Part shown: positions 37,001 through 48,439 of the stretch, piece by piece | Layout: each line of letters opens with the position of its first letter | Numbering within the stretch: the stretch's first letter is position 1 | Assembly (NCBI GenBank): GCA_963969595.1 | Contig: OZ018409.1 | Location: 36,469,282-36,533,281, forward strand | DNA: 64,000 nt | Reading direction: 5' to 3' | From: Neckera pumila | Taxonomy: Eukaryota; Streptophyta; Bryopsida; Hypnales; Neckeraceae | Notes under the pieces: model-generated | Told to the model about the DNA's origin: nothing | The model's input: the letters and a program-made list of their open reading frames with translations, nothing else | Databases searched by the model: none | Program-made: the position numbers and the translations under genes

Positions 37001-37538
37001 ATGCCTATTGGGCCCCAGCCACCGTTCGGAGGTCCTTCTACCATAAATTGCGGCATGGGCGCGGCGTCTGATGCCTCTACCCATTAACTACGAGGGTTCA
37101 GCTGCAATGCATCAGCATCCAAAGGCAACGGACTTGCGAACATCAATAGGAGGCGTCTGGTTACATTATATCTTTGTTTTGTGTATAGCTAGGGTAGTCA
37201 TAGAATCTCGGCTTCTTAGTATTGTATAGTACTCTCTGGCGGTTATGAATGCCAAAGCTCCCTATTGTAGTCATTACAACTGCTTAGCTTTTGATTACTA
37301 CTGGACAGTAAAGGCTTTCATTTCTCTTTACTTTAGCACATACTATTGACAACTTTGTATTTTAAGTGACTTTCTAGTTTGGATAAATATTGCAAACACT
37401 TGCTTATAAATGATAGTCAGCAAATACTACCTATAGTTTTGGCTGCTTCTTGCGTACCTAACAAAATAATTCCAAGGCCAATCGACCAGTTTTGCTACTT
37501 CAATCTTCTTATTCTGACGCTTATTGGTGCTGCTACCT
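34072..37538 (+). mobile_element. pogo-like DNA transposon, full length with TIRs, inactive
   Basis: Inverted termini AGGTAGCAGCACCCATAAGC and AGGTAGCAGCACCAATAAGC bound 3,467 bases, with TA on each side (34070-34071 and 37539-37540). The interior encodes a decayed pogo/Tigger (CENP-B-like) transposase on the plus strand. Non-coding flanks of about 0.7 and 0.6 kb lie inside the ends; the 5' flank has a tandem GCTTTGCATACTT duplication near 34,590-34,650. The AGGTAG ends and TA duplication match many MITEs in this window. Confidence 0.92.
34774..36915 (+). pseudogene. Decayed pogo/Tigger-type DDE transposase
   Basis: Recognisable pieces lie in order across several frames. A pipsqueak-type helix-turn-helix (TDQQLEAVV..VFGIPVSSLRDHI) is at about 35,209-35,315. 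A CENP-B-type DNA-binding part (GHGWMQWFSNRHPELTLQQP) is at about 35,496-35,560. The DDE catalytic domain has WNADESG (first Asp), VLDGHGLH (second) and HRLQPLDVSIFKPFK (third). The tail is a Lys/Glu-rich coiled coil, 36,665-36,910. Lesions: TGA at 35,200-35,202, a frame change and stop near 35,398, a stop near 35,651 followed by a frame change, TAG at 35,914, TAG at 36,313 where a Trp (GIWPL) is expected, and TAGs at 36,773 and 36,812 in the tail. It cannot make a functional enzyme. The nearby MITEs may once have used a relative. Confidence 0.9.
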
Positions 37539-37653
37539 TATGTGAAGATGATAAGAACTAAGGCAGTCTGCTCTAAAAGTGACTATGGTCTAAAAGCCAA
37601 TTATGATACAAAGGTGCATTTTTCTTTCTTCCATATACAAGCAATGTATTGAT

Positions 37654-38564
37654 TTAACCCCTAAAAGCCCAACGCATATTCTAACTCCAAAACCACTGAA
37701 AATTGCCATTTTTGCTGCGATCATTCAAAAAACCAATTTTTTTTATAGAAACTAACCGTAAGATCTTGTACTTCACTTGTCTTAGATTATGTGGTAAAAA
37801 TTTCATGAAGTTTGACCATACGAATTGGAAGATATTAGCATTTGAAGTTAGAAAAATAAGTTTTTTTGAATTGTGGACTGCAATTTCAAATGACTTTGAC
37901 GGCCATTTGTGGATTTTTTTTGCACTACATATCATTGGGTTAAATTTTTTTGTATTGAAAATTTGAGTTGAGATTTGAGGCAAAAAAAAAGTTAAAAAGT
38001 TAAAACTTGATTTTCAAATATAAAAAAATTGTGAAGTAAAAGTAGGTCCAGAATTGAATGAAACACTAAATCTTAATTGCTCTTAGGTGGAATTATAATA
38101 CCATAATTCCAATAATGGGATTGTTCTTGCAAACAAACTTAACATTTTTAAGAAGAAAAAACTTGAAAAAAATTTGAAAATTGCATTCAAAAATGATTTC
38201 TACAAGTTGTTTTTTGAAGAAGATGCTAGATCGTCCAAAAATCAAGATTGTCTATTACTTTCTCATTCTAAGTCCAAATAGAATGAATCTAAGCTTCAAA
38301 TGTAGACAAAAACAGGATCTTTGAGGAATTTTATTTTTTTTATAATTCAATCTTTTATAGCGGGTTTTTTCTGCCTAGCAAGTTGCTTTTTTGACTTCGA
38401 GTGGCATAACATTTGCTCCCGGGCACCATTTGAAACAAAAATTATATTTTCAGAAAACTAATGTGATTTCCTATCTTCCAAAAAAGTGGCAAAATTTCAG
38501 GTTACACGAGCCTATCCAAAATCCCAAGTGTCCCCCAAGGAGACTTTGGGCTTTCAGGAGTTAA
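37654..38564 (-). mobile_element. TTAA element, family A' (911 bp)
   Basis: Ends TTAACCCCTAAAAGCCCAA and CTTTCAGGAGTTAA. The subterminal palindrome here reads AGTGTCCCCCAAGGAGACTT near the right end. Very similar to the 40.94-kb copy (shared TTAGATTATGTGGTAAAAAT). Confidence 0.87.
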
Positions 38565-38577
38565 GGAGGCGGTTGCT

Positions 38578-39221
38578 TTAACCCCTAATGCTCAAGGCCT
38601 ATTTTGAGCCTCTAGGAATTTGCTATAGTTTGAATGAAAAGCCAAAATTTTGATAAGTTCTGCCAATTTCTTTTGAACTATAACCATACAAATTCAAACT
38701 AGACATGTTAGAGATTACATAGGAAAAGAAAACACAACAATATCACTTATAAATCAAAAGATTATAATGTTTGACCGTGAGGGTGTTAAAACTATGATAA
38801 ATTTTCAATTCTCATTTTGCATATCACATCTAAAAAATTGGTCACCAAAAAAGTACGAAGTTAAATGGCCTAACATGCATAATCCCAATCCATTTATGGC
38901 TTCTCAAAATCTACTCTAGAATTTTTTTAAATGAATTTCTAATGTGATTTTTGCTCCAAGATCTAGTGTATTTGAGGCTCATTTTCATGAACCCATAACA
39001 CTTTAGAAAGTCAAGATTGCAATGGGTACCCTTGCACAGAATCTTAAATAGAAAAATTGTAATCAACCATTTTCAAAATCAAATTTTTGATGCTAAAACT
39101 AGACTCCAAAAGTAATTTTACAAAAATATGAATTACTAAAAATAGAAATTTTGTTAGGTGTTATTTAACTTCAAAGTATTGTCAACACCAAAATTTGGTG
39201 CCTTGGGCATTTAGGGGTTAA
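38578..39221 (+). mobile_element. TTAA element, shorter subfamily (644 bp)
   Basis: Ends TTAACCCCTAATGCTCAAGG and, from the right, TTAACCCCTAAATGCCCAAG. Inserted in a TTAA of the interrupted MITE. A degraded relative lies in reverse at 46.3 kb. Confidence 0.87.
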
Positions 39222-39416
39222 GTGACCACTCCGTTTCACTTCAAAAATTCTTAACTAATTCCACAAACATCCAAATTTTTTGAAATAACTTGGATTAGAT
39301 TCTAATTCCATTTTTCTTCCTATAGAAATTTATTGAATTTTTGTTTTGTAGGAGCTCACCTTAATAGGCAATTAGCTCTTAATTGGTCACATTAAAAGTA
39401 AATTATATAGGTGGTA

Positions 39417-39734
39417 AGTAAGAGGTTCTAAAAGTGCTCAGGTTCTAAATCGCCCACTTCCTCAAATGTACACTACTTGTAAATGTTTTTTTTTTGTAGC
39501 CTTCAACAAAGTACAAACATTTTAGGAGATGGATGATTTTAGAGCCCTATGCCACTTCAACTTCAAAATTTCATAACAAATTTCACAAAGCTCCCAAAAC
39601 TATGAAACAATTTGGAGTAGATGCCACTTCCACTTATCTTTCATAAAAAATTTAGTGAAAAATATTTCAAGACGTTTCACCTTTCCAAAATTTAGTTTTA
39701 GATCTTATATGAGCAATTTATGGACCTCCTACCT
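39417..39734. mobile_element. TA-target MITE, 318 bp
   Basis: Left end AGTAAGAGGTTCTAAAAGTG and, from the right, AGGTAGGAGGTCCATAAATTG, with TA at each side. Inner CATAACAAATTTCACAAAGC and ATGAAACAATTTGGAGTAGA blocks match the family. Confidence 0.75.
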
Positions 39735-39860
39735 TATGTGGTTGATGACTGAAATAAACACAACTGTAGATGGCTGAAGTGGATATTGAGTATACTCAAT
39801 GGAATAGAGCATGTGAAGAATTTTTGACTATGTAAAGCTTGGGATTTTGTACAATTTTAT

Positions 39861-40133
39861 CATTAGATGAGATTCGAAGGTCTTGGAGGGCTCCGAGTTC
39901 CCCTGTTGTCTTCTGCGTTCTCAGACTGGGGAAACGCAGCAGCAGCAGCTGGCTGACGTGGTCAAGCGACTGCCACGTCATTTTTTGAAAAAAAAAAAAA
40001 AAAAAAAATTGCTTAAAATGATATTTTGGTAAAAAAAAAATTCTAATACACCCGTACCGACGTTCACTGAATCTAGGCAGATCAAGGAACAAGCCTGAAA
40101 TGGCCCTCCAAGACCCCCAAATATCATCTAATG
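39861..40133. mobile_element. CATTAG MITE with central G-box-like palindrome, copy 4
   Basis: Inverted ends CATTAGATGAGATTCGAAGG and CATTAGATGATATTTGGGGG, both continuing GTCTTGGAGGGC. The centre at 39,953-39,979 is TGACGTGGTC..GACTGCCACGTCA. Confidence 0.85.
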
Positions 40134-40326
40134 TCATTCTTTTGTTTTATGTATAGATAGAGGTTATTGTTGGAATCTTGCACAATTGAAATAGTTTGTC
40201 GTGGAAGAGTGATGTAAGAATACTGAAAGTTAAATACCAGTATGTCAAATTAGAAATACATGCATGTATGGAATAACAAGAGCAAAGGATGATATGGCAT
40301 AAATATATTTGACATATGAAGTTTAT

Positions 40327-40700
40327 TTAACCCCTAAAGTTCTTTCATATATAGAGACTCAAAACTCGTTCAAAATACTAGTCTTCAAAGCAAAGCTAAA
40401 ATCTTCATCTATATATTTTTTTTTAATAAATCCAATTGTAGGATCTTTTAATTAGCAAGATTTTAATTAGCAAGAGAGAGTATACACTCTTAAAATTTTA
40501 GGATAAGAAAATTTACCAAATGCAAAATCGTGATGTCTGTATTTCAAAAAGAAATATTTTCAGCTCTTTTCTAATGGTTAGATTTCATCTCATAATCATA
40601 CTTGAAAAAAATATAATGTGGAAAGAAGTAGAGAATGATTCAAACTAGTTATGGAGTTGAAAAATGCCAATTCTAATGGTTGTAATGTTGTTATAAACAA
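40327..40700 (-). mobile_element. Truncated TTAA family-B element
   Basis: Starts TTAACCCCTAAAGTTC and continues with reverse family-B sequence (AAAATCTTCATC, CCAATTGTAGGATCTTTTAA). The other end is lost. Confidence 0.6.
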
Positions 40701-40942
40701 TTTACATGTATAAATATTTAGTAATAAGAATAAAGGAGAAGAAATGATTTAAAATAATAATAAAGATTATAAGGCCAGAGAAGGACCATGTCTAATTGAC
40801 TTATTTGTTTGTATGAATTATGCACAAAGAAGATCTCTTTTTGTTGGCTATTTGACTTGAAATAAGATTGTGACCTCGTTTACTCATGAATGCATTCTTA
40901 GGCATTGGACAAAAAGCCTTTAGGATAAATCCTTTAGGCCAC

Positions 40943-41864
40943 TTAATTCCTAAAGACCCAAGGCATTTTCTGGCTCCGAAACCATTGAAAACTGCCATTT
41001 TTGCTGCAATCATTCAAGAAACCATAAAAAAAGTTTTTTCTTAGAATTTGACCGTAAGATTTTGTACTTCACTTGTCTTAGATTATGTAGTAAAAATTTC
41101 ATGAAGTTTGACCATAGGGATTGCAAGATATTAGCATTTGAAATTGGAAAAAGAAGTTTTTTGGAACTGTGGCTTGCAATTTCAAATGACTTTGACGGCC
41201 ATTTGTAGACTTTTCTTGCACTACATACCATTGGGTTAAATTTTTTATGTTAAACGTTTGAGTTGAGAGTTGGAGGAAAAAAATTCAGAATGTCAAAACT
41301 TGATTTTTACATATAAAAAAATTGTGAAGTAGAAGTAGGTCCAAAATTGAATGAAACGCTAAATCGTTAATTGCTCTTAAGTGGAATTAAAACACCATAA
41401 TCCCAAGGGTGGGATTGTTCTTGCAAATAAACTTAACCTTCTCCAAAAAGAAAATTTGAATTTTTTTGAAAACAACATTCAAAAATGATTTCTATAAGTT
41501 GTTTTTGAAGAAGATGCTAGATTGCCCAAAAAACAAGACTGTCTATAACTTTCTCCTTCTGAGTACAAATAGAATGAATCAAAGCTTTAAATGTAGACAA
41601 AAACATGATCTTTGAGGAATTTTCTTTTAAAATAAATACAATTTTTTACAGTTTTTTTTTTCTGCCTAGCAAGTTGCTTTTTGACTTCAAGTGGCATAAC
41701 TTTTGCTCCCGAGCATCGATTGAAACAAAAACTATATTTTTAGAAAGCTAATGTGATTCCCTATCTTCATAAAAAGTTTCAAAAATCAGGCCAAAATTTC
41801 AGTTCACATAAGCCTGTCCAAAACCCCAAGTGTCCCCGAGGGGACTTTGGGCCTTTAGGATTAA
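40943..41864 (-). mobile_element. TTAA element, family A' (922 bp)
   Basis: Ends TTAATTCCTAAAGACCCAAGG and GGGCCTTTAGGATTAA. Close sister of the 37.65-kb copy. Subterminal AAGTGTCCCCGAGGGGACTT is a near-perfect palindrome. Confidence 0.87.
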
Positions 41865-42844
41865 TAACAATGAGAGCTTGTTAACATGGAATAATTGAAT
41901 TTAATTATCTTTTATTTTTATAAATGACATTCGCTTGCTTAATATTAGATGATCTAACCTTTCCAAAAGAACTAACCAAAAATGGGGTTACTTTGGTTGA
42001 TTTATCTCATATAATACTTTGAATCTAGAATCATTTGTATACAATATAACTTTCTAAAATAAATGATGATTAGATAATGGATTATTATGTAGCTCTATTA
42101 TAATTTGCAAACAAGAATCTCACTCTTTTGAAGGCAAGTTGAATTAGAATTCAAATTTATGTTCTTGTTTTTCCAAAAATGTCACTAAATCATTTCTAAA
42201 TAATGATGAGATTTCAAAAAGCTGATATTGAACAAATCATTAAATTGAAAAAAGTTTCTTACACTGATTTCTAATTTATCCACAGAAATATTAAAATATT
42301 TTTTGCTCAGGAACCAATTACATTAATTAAAATTTTGAGATTAGAACAACTATAATTAATCCCTGAAGCTCAAGAGACCAATTTTTGGTTATTTCCCCTT
42401 TCCAACGGGATGCCCAAACCAAGAACTTACTTCCAAAATAAAATAAAATCCCTTGTAGTTCAATAAATTGTCTTTCCGTAGCTCAAAAAAACTCTTGCTT
42501 TGCACAAAAACTTGCTCTTGAGTGATTTGAAGGAATGCCCACTATAATTTGTCTTGAAAGAGAGAGGTTGTATCTAGAAAAAGTATTTCATGGGTGCCGG
42601 TATATATTGGTAGTGCATGTGGGTAAGGATTGATTGGTTGAAGTAAATGGTTGATTGGCTTGGGTGATTCAAATTCTTGTTTTCCTAGTATACTTCCATT
42701 AATTGTAAGGCTTTGTAGGTAATCTTCAAGGCTCCAACACTTTTGATTTAAAGGAACACCGCGTTTGGTGTTTGGAGATTAAATGATGTTCAATTCAATG
42801 AGATTTATGTATTATTTCAAATAGAATGAAACTAAGCTCATGCA
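41865..42844. other. AT-rich intergenic DNA
   Basis: Nothing recognised apart from a possible lone TTAA-element end (TTAATCCCTGAAGCTCAAG) at 42,356, whose partner was not found. Confidence 0.4.
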
Positions 42845-43207
42845 CTATCGTAGGTAATAAAATTTTGTGTATATTTCCCTCCAATTCTCAGCATAGCACT
42901 GATATAATGTATAATAATCTTCATTATATGGTGGTGTTTGTCTAATCATCTCATAATGTGGATATATATTTTGCAATATGTCATTGATATTATCTCTGCA
43001 ATCTAAAGCATTTCTTTTATATTCAATTGTATTGTCATAAATTAATTCAAAAATCTCAGTTTCTTGATGGTCATCGTTGGTTTCCTTTGACTCTTTATAA
43101 TTATTTTTGTTAGGAGGGTTGTTGTTTTTATTGCTCTCTGATTTGTCATGCTTTTCAGTCTCCCCTTTTTGTTTATTTTTATTTTTCTTTGAACGGTTCT
43201 TTTCCAT
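42845..43207 (-). CDS. Hypothetical Lys/Asn-rich protein, about 120 aa
   Basis: An open frame with a very charged N-terminal half (MEKNRSKKNKNKQKGE...) rich in Lys, Asn and Glu, then a Tyr-rich C-terminal half (NIYPHYEMIRQTPPYNEDYY...NWREIYTKFYYLR). I do not recognise a family. An upstream in-frame ATG at 43,252 would add 15 hydrophobic residues. The C-terminal half looks more like real protein than random AT-rich translation. It may be one exon of a gene or a transposon relic, since no neighbour supports it. It could equally be a chance ORF. Confidence 0.3.
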   Translation of the reverse strand: MEKNRSKKNKNKQKGETEKHDKSESNKNNNPPNKNNYKESKETNDDHQETEIFELIYDNTIEYKRNALDCRDNINDILQNIYPHYEMIRQTPPYNEDYYTLYQCYAENWREIYTKFYYLR

Positions 43208-43259
43208 TGTGATCAAGAGTGTAAGGTTTACAAATAGAATATTACTAAACAAATTGTAT

Positions 43260-44414
43260 ATGAAAATTTGAAAATAATGATGTATACAATTTTAAAATAT
43301 TCACTCAATCAAATTTATTAAAAAAATATAATAATGAAAGATTATATAATAATGCTGATATTGATACATTTTATGCATCATTTTTAAATCTAAAAAAGCT
43401 AAAGTAAAAGTAAAATTGTTGAAAAATGAAAGTAAAATATTAAAAGTAAACATCTAACTATGATACAAAATATTATTAGATAATTAAAAATATGATTTCT
43501 ACCCTAAAAGGTATATGAAAGTCTTAAGGAAAATCATTGTTGCAACATAAATAGGCAAGAATTTGGTTCTCCTAGCTTGACTTGAGTTAAACATTGTTAC
43601 ATTGATATAAAAGTAATAAAGATTATACATTGGGCATAGTAGTGTATATATGAGTGATAAAAAAAATGTTATATAAACTATAATTTGTTTTATTTCTAAA
43701 TGAGGATGGAATGAAAGGATTTTCTAGTAAGAATTTCTTTCAAAAGAACATAGCAATTTTGTCTCAAATCACTAACTTGACAAATACAAACAAATAGACA
43801 CTACAAAATATACATAATCTAGTATAAATTAGATTTTATTTGTCTTTATACCATTGACATCTTTGACTAAAGTGCTTATTAGAGTAGCTAATATTTTTGG
43901 TATATTAAAAATAGTGACTTTATTAATCAGTGAACAAATATTTTTATTAAAGGTTTTACACAATTCAATTCTTAATAAGGATAACATGTTACTTCAAAGT
44001 ATTGCTTTGTGATCAAAAAGTTAAATTATGGAAAAGAATAATTAGGTTGAAATAATGAAGTTTAATTTGATTTAGATTATAAGGTAGACAAGGTTATTAA
44101 TGTATTCTTGAAAATAGAGTCTATCATCAAAACGAAACTTTAGATTAGAATTCATTAAATAGAAGTGATTGAAACCAAAAAATTTGAACTCTAAAGTTAT
44201 AGAATACAAAATTACACATTATTCAATAAAAATAGAAAATAATTATGTAAAAAATTGAAATACATCAATTTTTAAATTTGACTATGGATATATAGACTTT
44301 GTTTCTATAGATTTTTGTTTTTGTTTTTCAAGATGCAACATCTTTGATGCCATATATAGATGAAATCAATTAAGATCCATAATATGTATAATTTCTTATT
44401 ATTTGCAATACAAT
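43260..44414. other. AT-rich intergenic DNA, nothing recognised
   Basis: Very AT-rich, with no exon, terminal repeat or tandem array that I can support. Confidence 0.4.
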
Positions 44415-44628
44415 CACTATATGAAACTCGCGTTTTAAGTAACGAGCCATAGTTTTTTTAAATGGATTTTAGTGATATCAATGTTGACAATCGAATGTTT
44501 TAATGTCATTGATTTCACATTGGACGTTCTTATTAACATACAAACATTGGATTGTCAACATTGACATCACCTAAAATCCATTTAAAAAAATTGGAGCTCG
44601 TTACCTAAAATGCAGGTTTCTTATAGTG
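44415..44628. mobile_element. CACTA-like foldback MITE, copy 1
   Basis: Ends CACTATATGAAACTCGCG and, from the right, CACTATAAGAAACCTGCA. Both continue into TAACGAGCC. Almost the whole 214 bases fold back on themselves. CACTAYAAGAAA is the usual plant CACTA terminus. Confidence 0.8.
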
Positions 44629-44750
44629 ATTACAATTTTCATATAGATGTGAATAAAAAAGCGCAGCATAAAAAAAATCCAACCACACATAACTTTAATT
44701 TTCTTTCTAAATAGATGTTTCTATAGACCAATTACATTCTAAAATTTTTA

Positions 44751-45010
44751 CACTATAAGAAGTCCCCTTTTTAGGTGACGAGCCCTAATTTTTTATGTTG
44801 GATTTTAGGTGATGTTAATGTTGACAACCCCAAATTTTTATGTCAACAAAAATGTACAACGTAACATCAATATTGACAATCCAATGTTTTTATGTCAAGA
44901 TTGATGTTATGTTGGACATTTTTGTTGACATAAAATTTTTGATTGACATCACCTAAAATTCTTTATAAAAAATTAGGGCTCGTCACCTAAAACAAGGGTT
45001 TCTTATAGTA
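44751..45010. mobile_element. CACTA-like foldback MITE, copy 2
   Basis: Left CACTATAAGAAGTCCCC and right (inward) ACTATAAGAAACCCTTG, both continuing AGGTGACGAGCCCTAATTTTT. The middle repeats TGTTGACAAYCC and CCAACATAAC-type blocks in both orientations. Confidence 0.8.
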
Positions 45011-46320
45011 TCAAGTTCAAAAAAATGTATGAATCCAATGTATAGAATTAATTTGGTTTTAGCCATTGGTTGCTATGATCAATATGTCAAAATATTTTTG
45101 AAGTAAATGAAAGAATGACTCAAATTGCAATATATAAATTCTTCACTACACAATGACATTTTATATCATCGGTTTGATAAAAAAACATTAAAACTCTTCA
45201 AACCTACATCTTTTTAATTTCATTATAGTTAATAAATCTATTGTATGTTTATATTTGTGTTTTTTGAAGTTTGATTAGACAAATTCAAATTGATGTATAT
45301 TAACATATTGAGTGGTGCTAAAAATGTTACAGCTTGGAAAAACATGTTCACGAATTTTGAATAATTTGGAGTAATTTTAGAGGTCAATCTAATATTTTTA
45401 TTACAAAAAATTGTGATTTAGTATTAATTTGAAAATTTCCTAGGAGTATGTAATAAACTATAACTGTTATAATTTTTAGTAAAATAAACTGATAGATATA
45501 ACAAAAACAATTCAATGGGTTTGAAATTTATTCTAATATAAAGTAGCAATGAAGAATAGCAAGAATTTTTTTCAAGTAATAGTTTTCTTAAAACCCAAAA
45601 CACCTTTGGTGATAATGTTCATTCAACTCACTGTTTTTTAGCTAAATTAGCCTTCACAAAATTGATTGATAAAACTTTGATGATTTTTGACTATATATTT
45701 TTCTATAGATGCTGATATATTTAGAAGTTTTTGGTGAAAAATCAAATTTTTGTAATTTTTAAGAATATAATATGAACAACCAATAATACTAATTAGAATA
45801 CATGTTAAAAAAACTTAAAACTTTGAAATAATCAAGGCTAAAATTACAAATATCACTTTGTTGAAACTTGGTATTAAAGAAGAAAATACAAATTAAATAC
45901 ATACACTATTTTGTTATTTGGATTTTTAACACGTGTAGCTTTTGATTGCAATTATCACTCATTCAATTTTTGGATCTTTTCAAAATTTTGAAATGGAAAT
46001 AAAACTTAGAAATAAAGCTTATTAGCCTTCACTTTTTGAACTTACATTAAAACGAAAAATGGATATTTTAAAAGTTACAATCAAGTTTGACTTAGGCCTA
46101 TCTTCCTTTTTTGGATGTAGAGACCATGAAAGGTTCTTGCTATTCTTCATTGCTACTTTTATATTAGAATAAATGTAATTGTAATCATTGATATATGTGA
46201 CATGTGTCATGCTTGCTTGAAGTCTTGAACAATTACTTTTGAGGTATCTAGGTTACATAATCGCATCGTGCAACATTTCAGAATATCATATTTTGTAGGT
46301 ATCACCATTAGATGTGATGA
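45011..46320. other. AT-rich intergenic DNA, nothing recognised
   Basis: No supported gene or repeat boundary. Confidence 0.35.
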
Positions 46321-46964
46321 ACTTTTAAAGGCCCGAGGCACAACATTTTGGTGTGGACAATACTTTGAAGTGAAATACAATTTAACAGAGTTGTGATTTC
46401 TAGTAGTTTATATTTTTGAAAAATTCTTTTAGAAGTCCAATTTTAATTGTTAAAAATCCGATTTTGAAAATGATTGATTATGTTTTTTTATTCAAAATTT
46501 TGTGCAAGGATGTCCATTGCAATCTTGACTTTCTACAGTGTTGAGGTCTCTTGGAAATGAGCCTTAGACAGAGTAGATCTTGGAGAAAAATCACATTAGA
46601 AAGTAATTTAAAAAAAGTATAGAGTACATTTTGAAAAGCTATAAATTGATTGGGATTATACATGTCAGGTCCTTTGTCCTCATATATTTTGGTGACCAAA
46701 TTTTTAGATTTGACACGTGAAAAGAAGATTGAAAGACTTCAAATCATTTTCAATAGTTTTGACACCCGCTTGATCAAATATTATAATCTTTTTATCCATG
46801 AGCAATATTATTGTATTTTCTTTCCTTATGTGATGTCTAACATGTCTCATTTGAATTTATATGTTTACAATTCAAAAAAAAGGATATAACTAATTGAAAT
46901 TGTTTGTTTCTTGTTCAATTTAGCTTGAAGCTCAAGAAAGGCCTTGGGCATTTGGGGATTATAT
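46321..46964 (-). mobile_element. Degraded short TTAA element
   Basis: Reverse relative of the 38.58-kb copy. Shared: GGCCYGAGGCAC..ATTTTGGTG at one end, GGATGTCCATTGCAATCTTGACTTTC inside (in pieces), and GCCTTGGGCATTTGGGGATTAT at the other. Both TTAA sites are mutated. Confidence 0.6.
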
Positions 46965-47373
46965 AAACCCAAGTTAAAATTTTGACTAAAACCACATGCT
47001 TTCTTATAAGAAAAAGGATATTGGCTATTCAAATTTAATAAAATCATATGCTCAATAAGTAAAAAAATAGTGAAAAATATAATAGTAATAGGAAAACCAA
47101 ATCTAGTTGAAGGAAGGTGGCATTGTTGGTATAAGACAATGTATTCCATGTTGGATATTGAAATATAAGTTGCCCAATACATTGAGTACACAATTGAGTG
47201 TGTCATGCAAATTTCTATATGTACTTCCTTGAACAATATTAAAATCCAAACACCATATGTATAGATGTAATTACATCAAAGACAAGAACCAAACTCAATT
47301 TAAAATTAAAGGTAGAATTATAGTGCATCACATAAAAAATACCAATACAAACAAATCTATATAAGTAAATCTT

Positions 47374-48349
47374 CTACTTTTTGCGTTTGCCCTTGCCCTT
47401 GCCTTTGTCTTTGCTATTGGGCTTGGGCTTAGGTTTAGGTTTAGGCTTAACCTTTCCAATGCCATAAAATGTAGATGAACTTGGACCTTCTTCTTCCATT
47501 GTTGTAGTTGCTTCATCTTCAATATTTGTACTCTCCAAAGTTCTTTGTTGAAGACAATCTTGCATTTCTCTAGTCTTCAAAAGATGGAGAAGTTTCCACT
47601 TCCCCATCCTCTTAGTCTTCCAATCTTCTTTCCATAAGCCCTCGTTCTCCCATAAAAGCTTGTCATAAGAAAAGTCATTGGCTTGAAGTAAGTTTATGAG
47701 ATGAGATGCCCTTCCATGCTCATAGTCTTTCCAATCCTCATCTACCTCGTCATCTACAAAATTCCATATTGGAAAAAAATTAAGAATTGAGGGTGACATG
47801 AATGATTGTAAGACACATGTGAAGCATGGAGAAAAGAAGAAATGAAATTCTAAGAATGATATAGAGAATCAAATATATTACATTAGACAAACTCAAACAC
47901 ATAATTTGTTAGAGAAATAAAAATATAAATGAATGAAGTATTACCTTCAAAATAGCTTTGTACTCTCTCCACTTTTGCTTCATCAAGAGAGCATTATCTT
48001 TAATGGAATCAAAGTAATCTTGTAAAACACGCTTGATGTATAAAACATAGACATTGGAAGAATCCATAAATATTGGAATGAAGAGTTTATGATCCTTCAT
48101 ACGAAACATTCTCAAATCATTGAGAAATCCCCTCTCCATAGCCTTTACCAAAGGACAAGATTCCACTTCTTTGCTCATGTGAGGAGGATGAAGAATTCTT
48201 GCCCTCTCTCTCTCTGCTTGGACACTTTTTTCTATCCTTGTCTTTGCATTTGCTTCTGCATTCTTCTCATTTTCTTTATCTTTTCTAGCCCTCCTTGCCT
48301 CCTTAGCATTTTCATCTTGTTTCCAAACCCTCTTCCTCTTGGAAGCCAT
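47374..48349 (-). pseudogene. Hypothetical two-part gene, possibly broken
   Basis: The upstream frame (48,349-47,909) starts MASKRKRVWKQDENAKEARR, has a long charged helix, then LFIPIFMDSSNVYVLYIKRV and MKQKWREYK. The downstream frame (to 47,374) has DDEVDEDWKDYEHGRASHL, LLWENEGLWKEDWKTKRMGK and a (KP)n/KGKGKGKRKK tail. A donor (AAG-GTAATA at about 47,942) and an acceptor (TTTTGTAG at about 47,753) frame a plausible intron. However, joining them puts the second part out of frame by one base, so splicing differs or the gene is broken. I do not recognise the family. Three 93-bp tandem units lie just upstream. Confidence 0.35.
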
Positions 48350-48439
48350 GATGACTTGATTCTAACATAAAGATCACACCAATTTTAAGTGCAATACCTA
48401 AACACATTGAAAACATGAAGCTAGAACTCAAAACCTCCC

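Larger units (their letters stand above)
37561..39416 (+). mobile_element. TA-target MITE interrupted by two TTAA elements
   Basis: Starts TA-AGGCAGTCTGCTCTAAAAGT. It is interrupted at TTAA 37,654 and again at TTAA 38,578, and continues GTGACCACTCCGTTTC after 39,221. The pieces align with the uninterrupted paralogue at 23.41 kb (GGAGGTGGTCAGTTTTAATGATCACTGCG). The right end near 39,416 is diverged. Confidence 0.75.

Noticed and set aside
47328..47522. Short frame with KARARANAKSRR tail
   Set aside because: Overlaps the better frame ending KGKGKGKRKK at 47,374; an alternative-frame reading of the same repeat.
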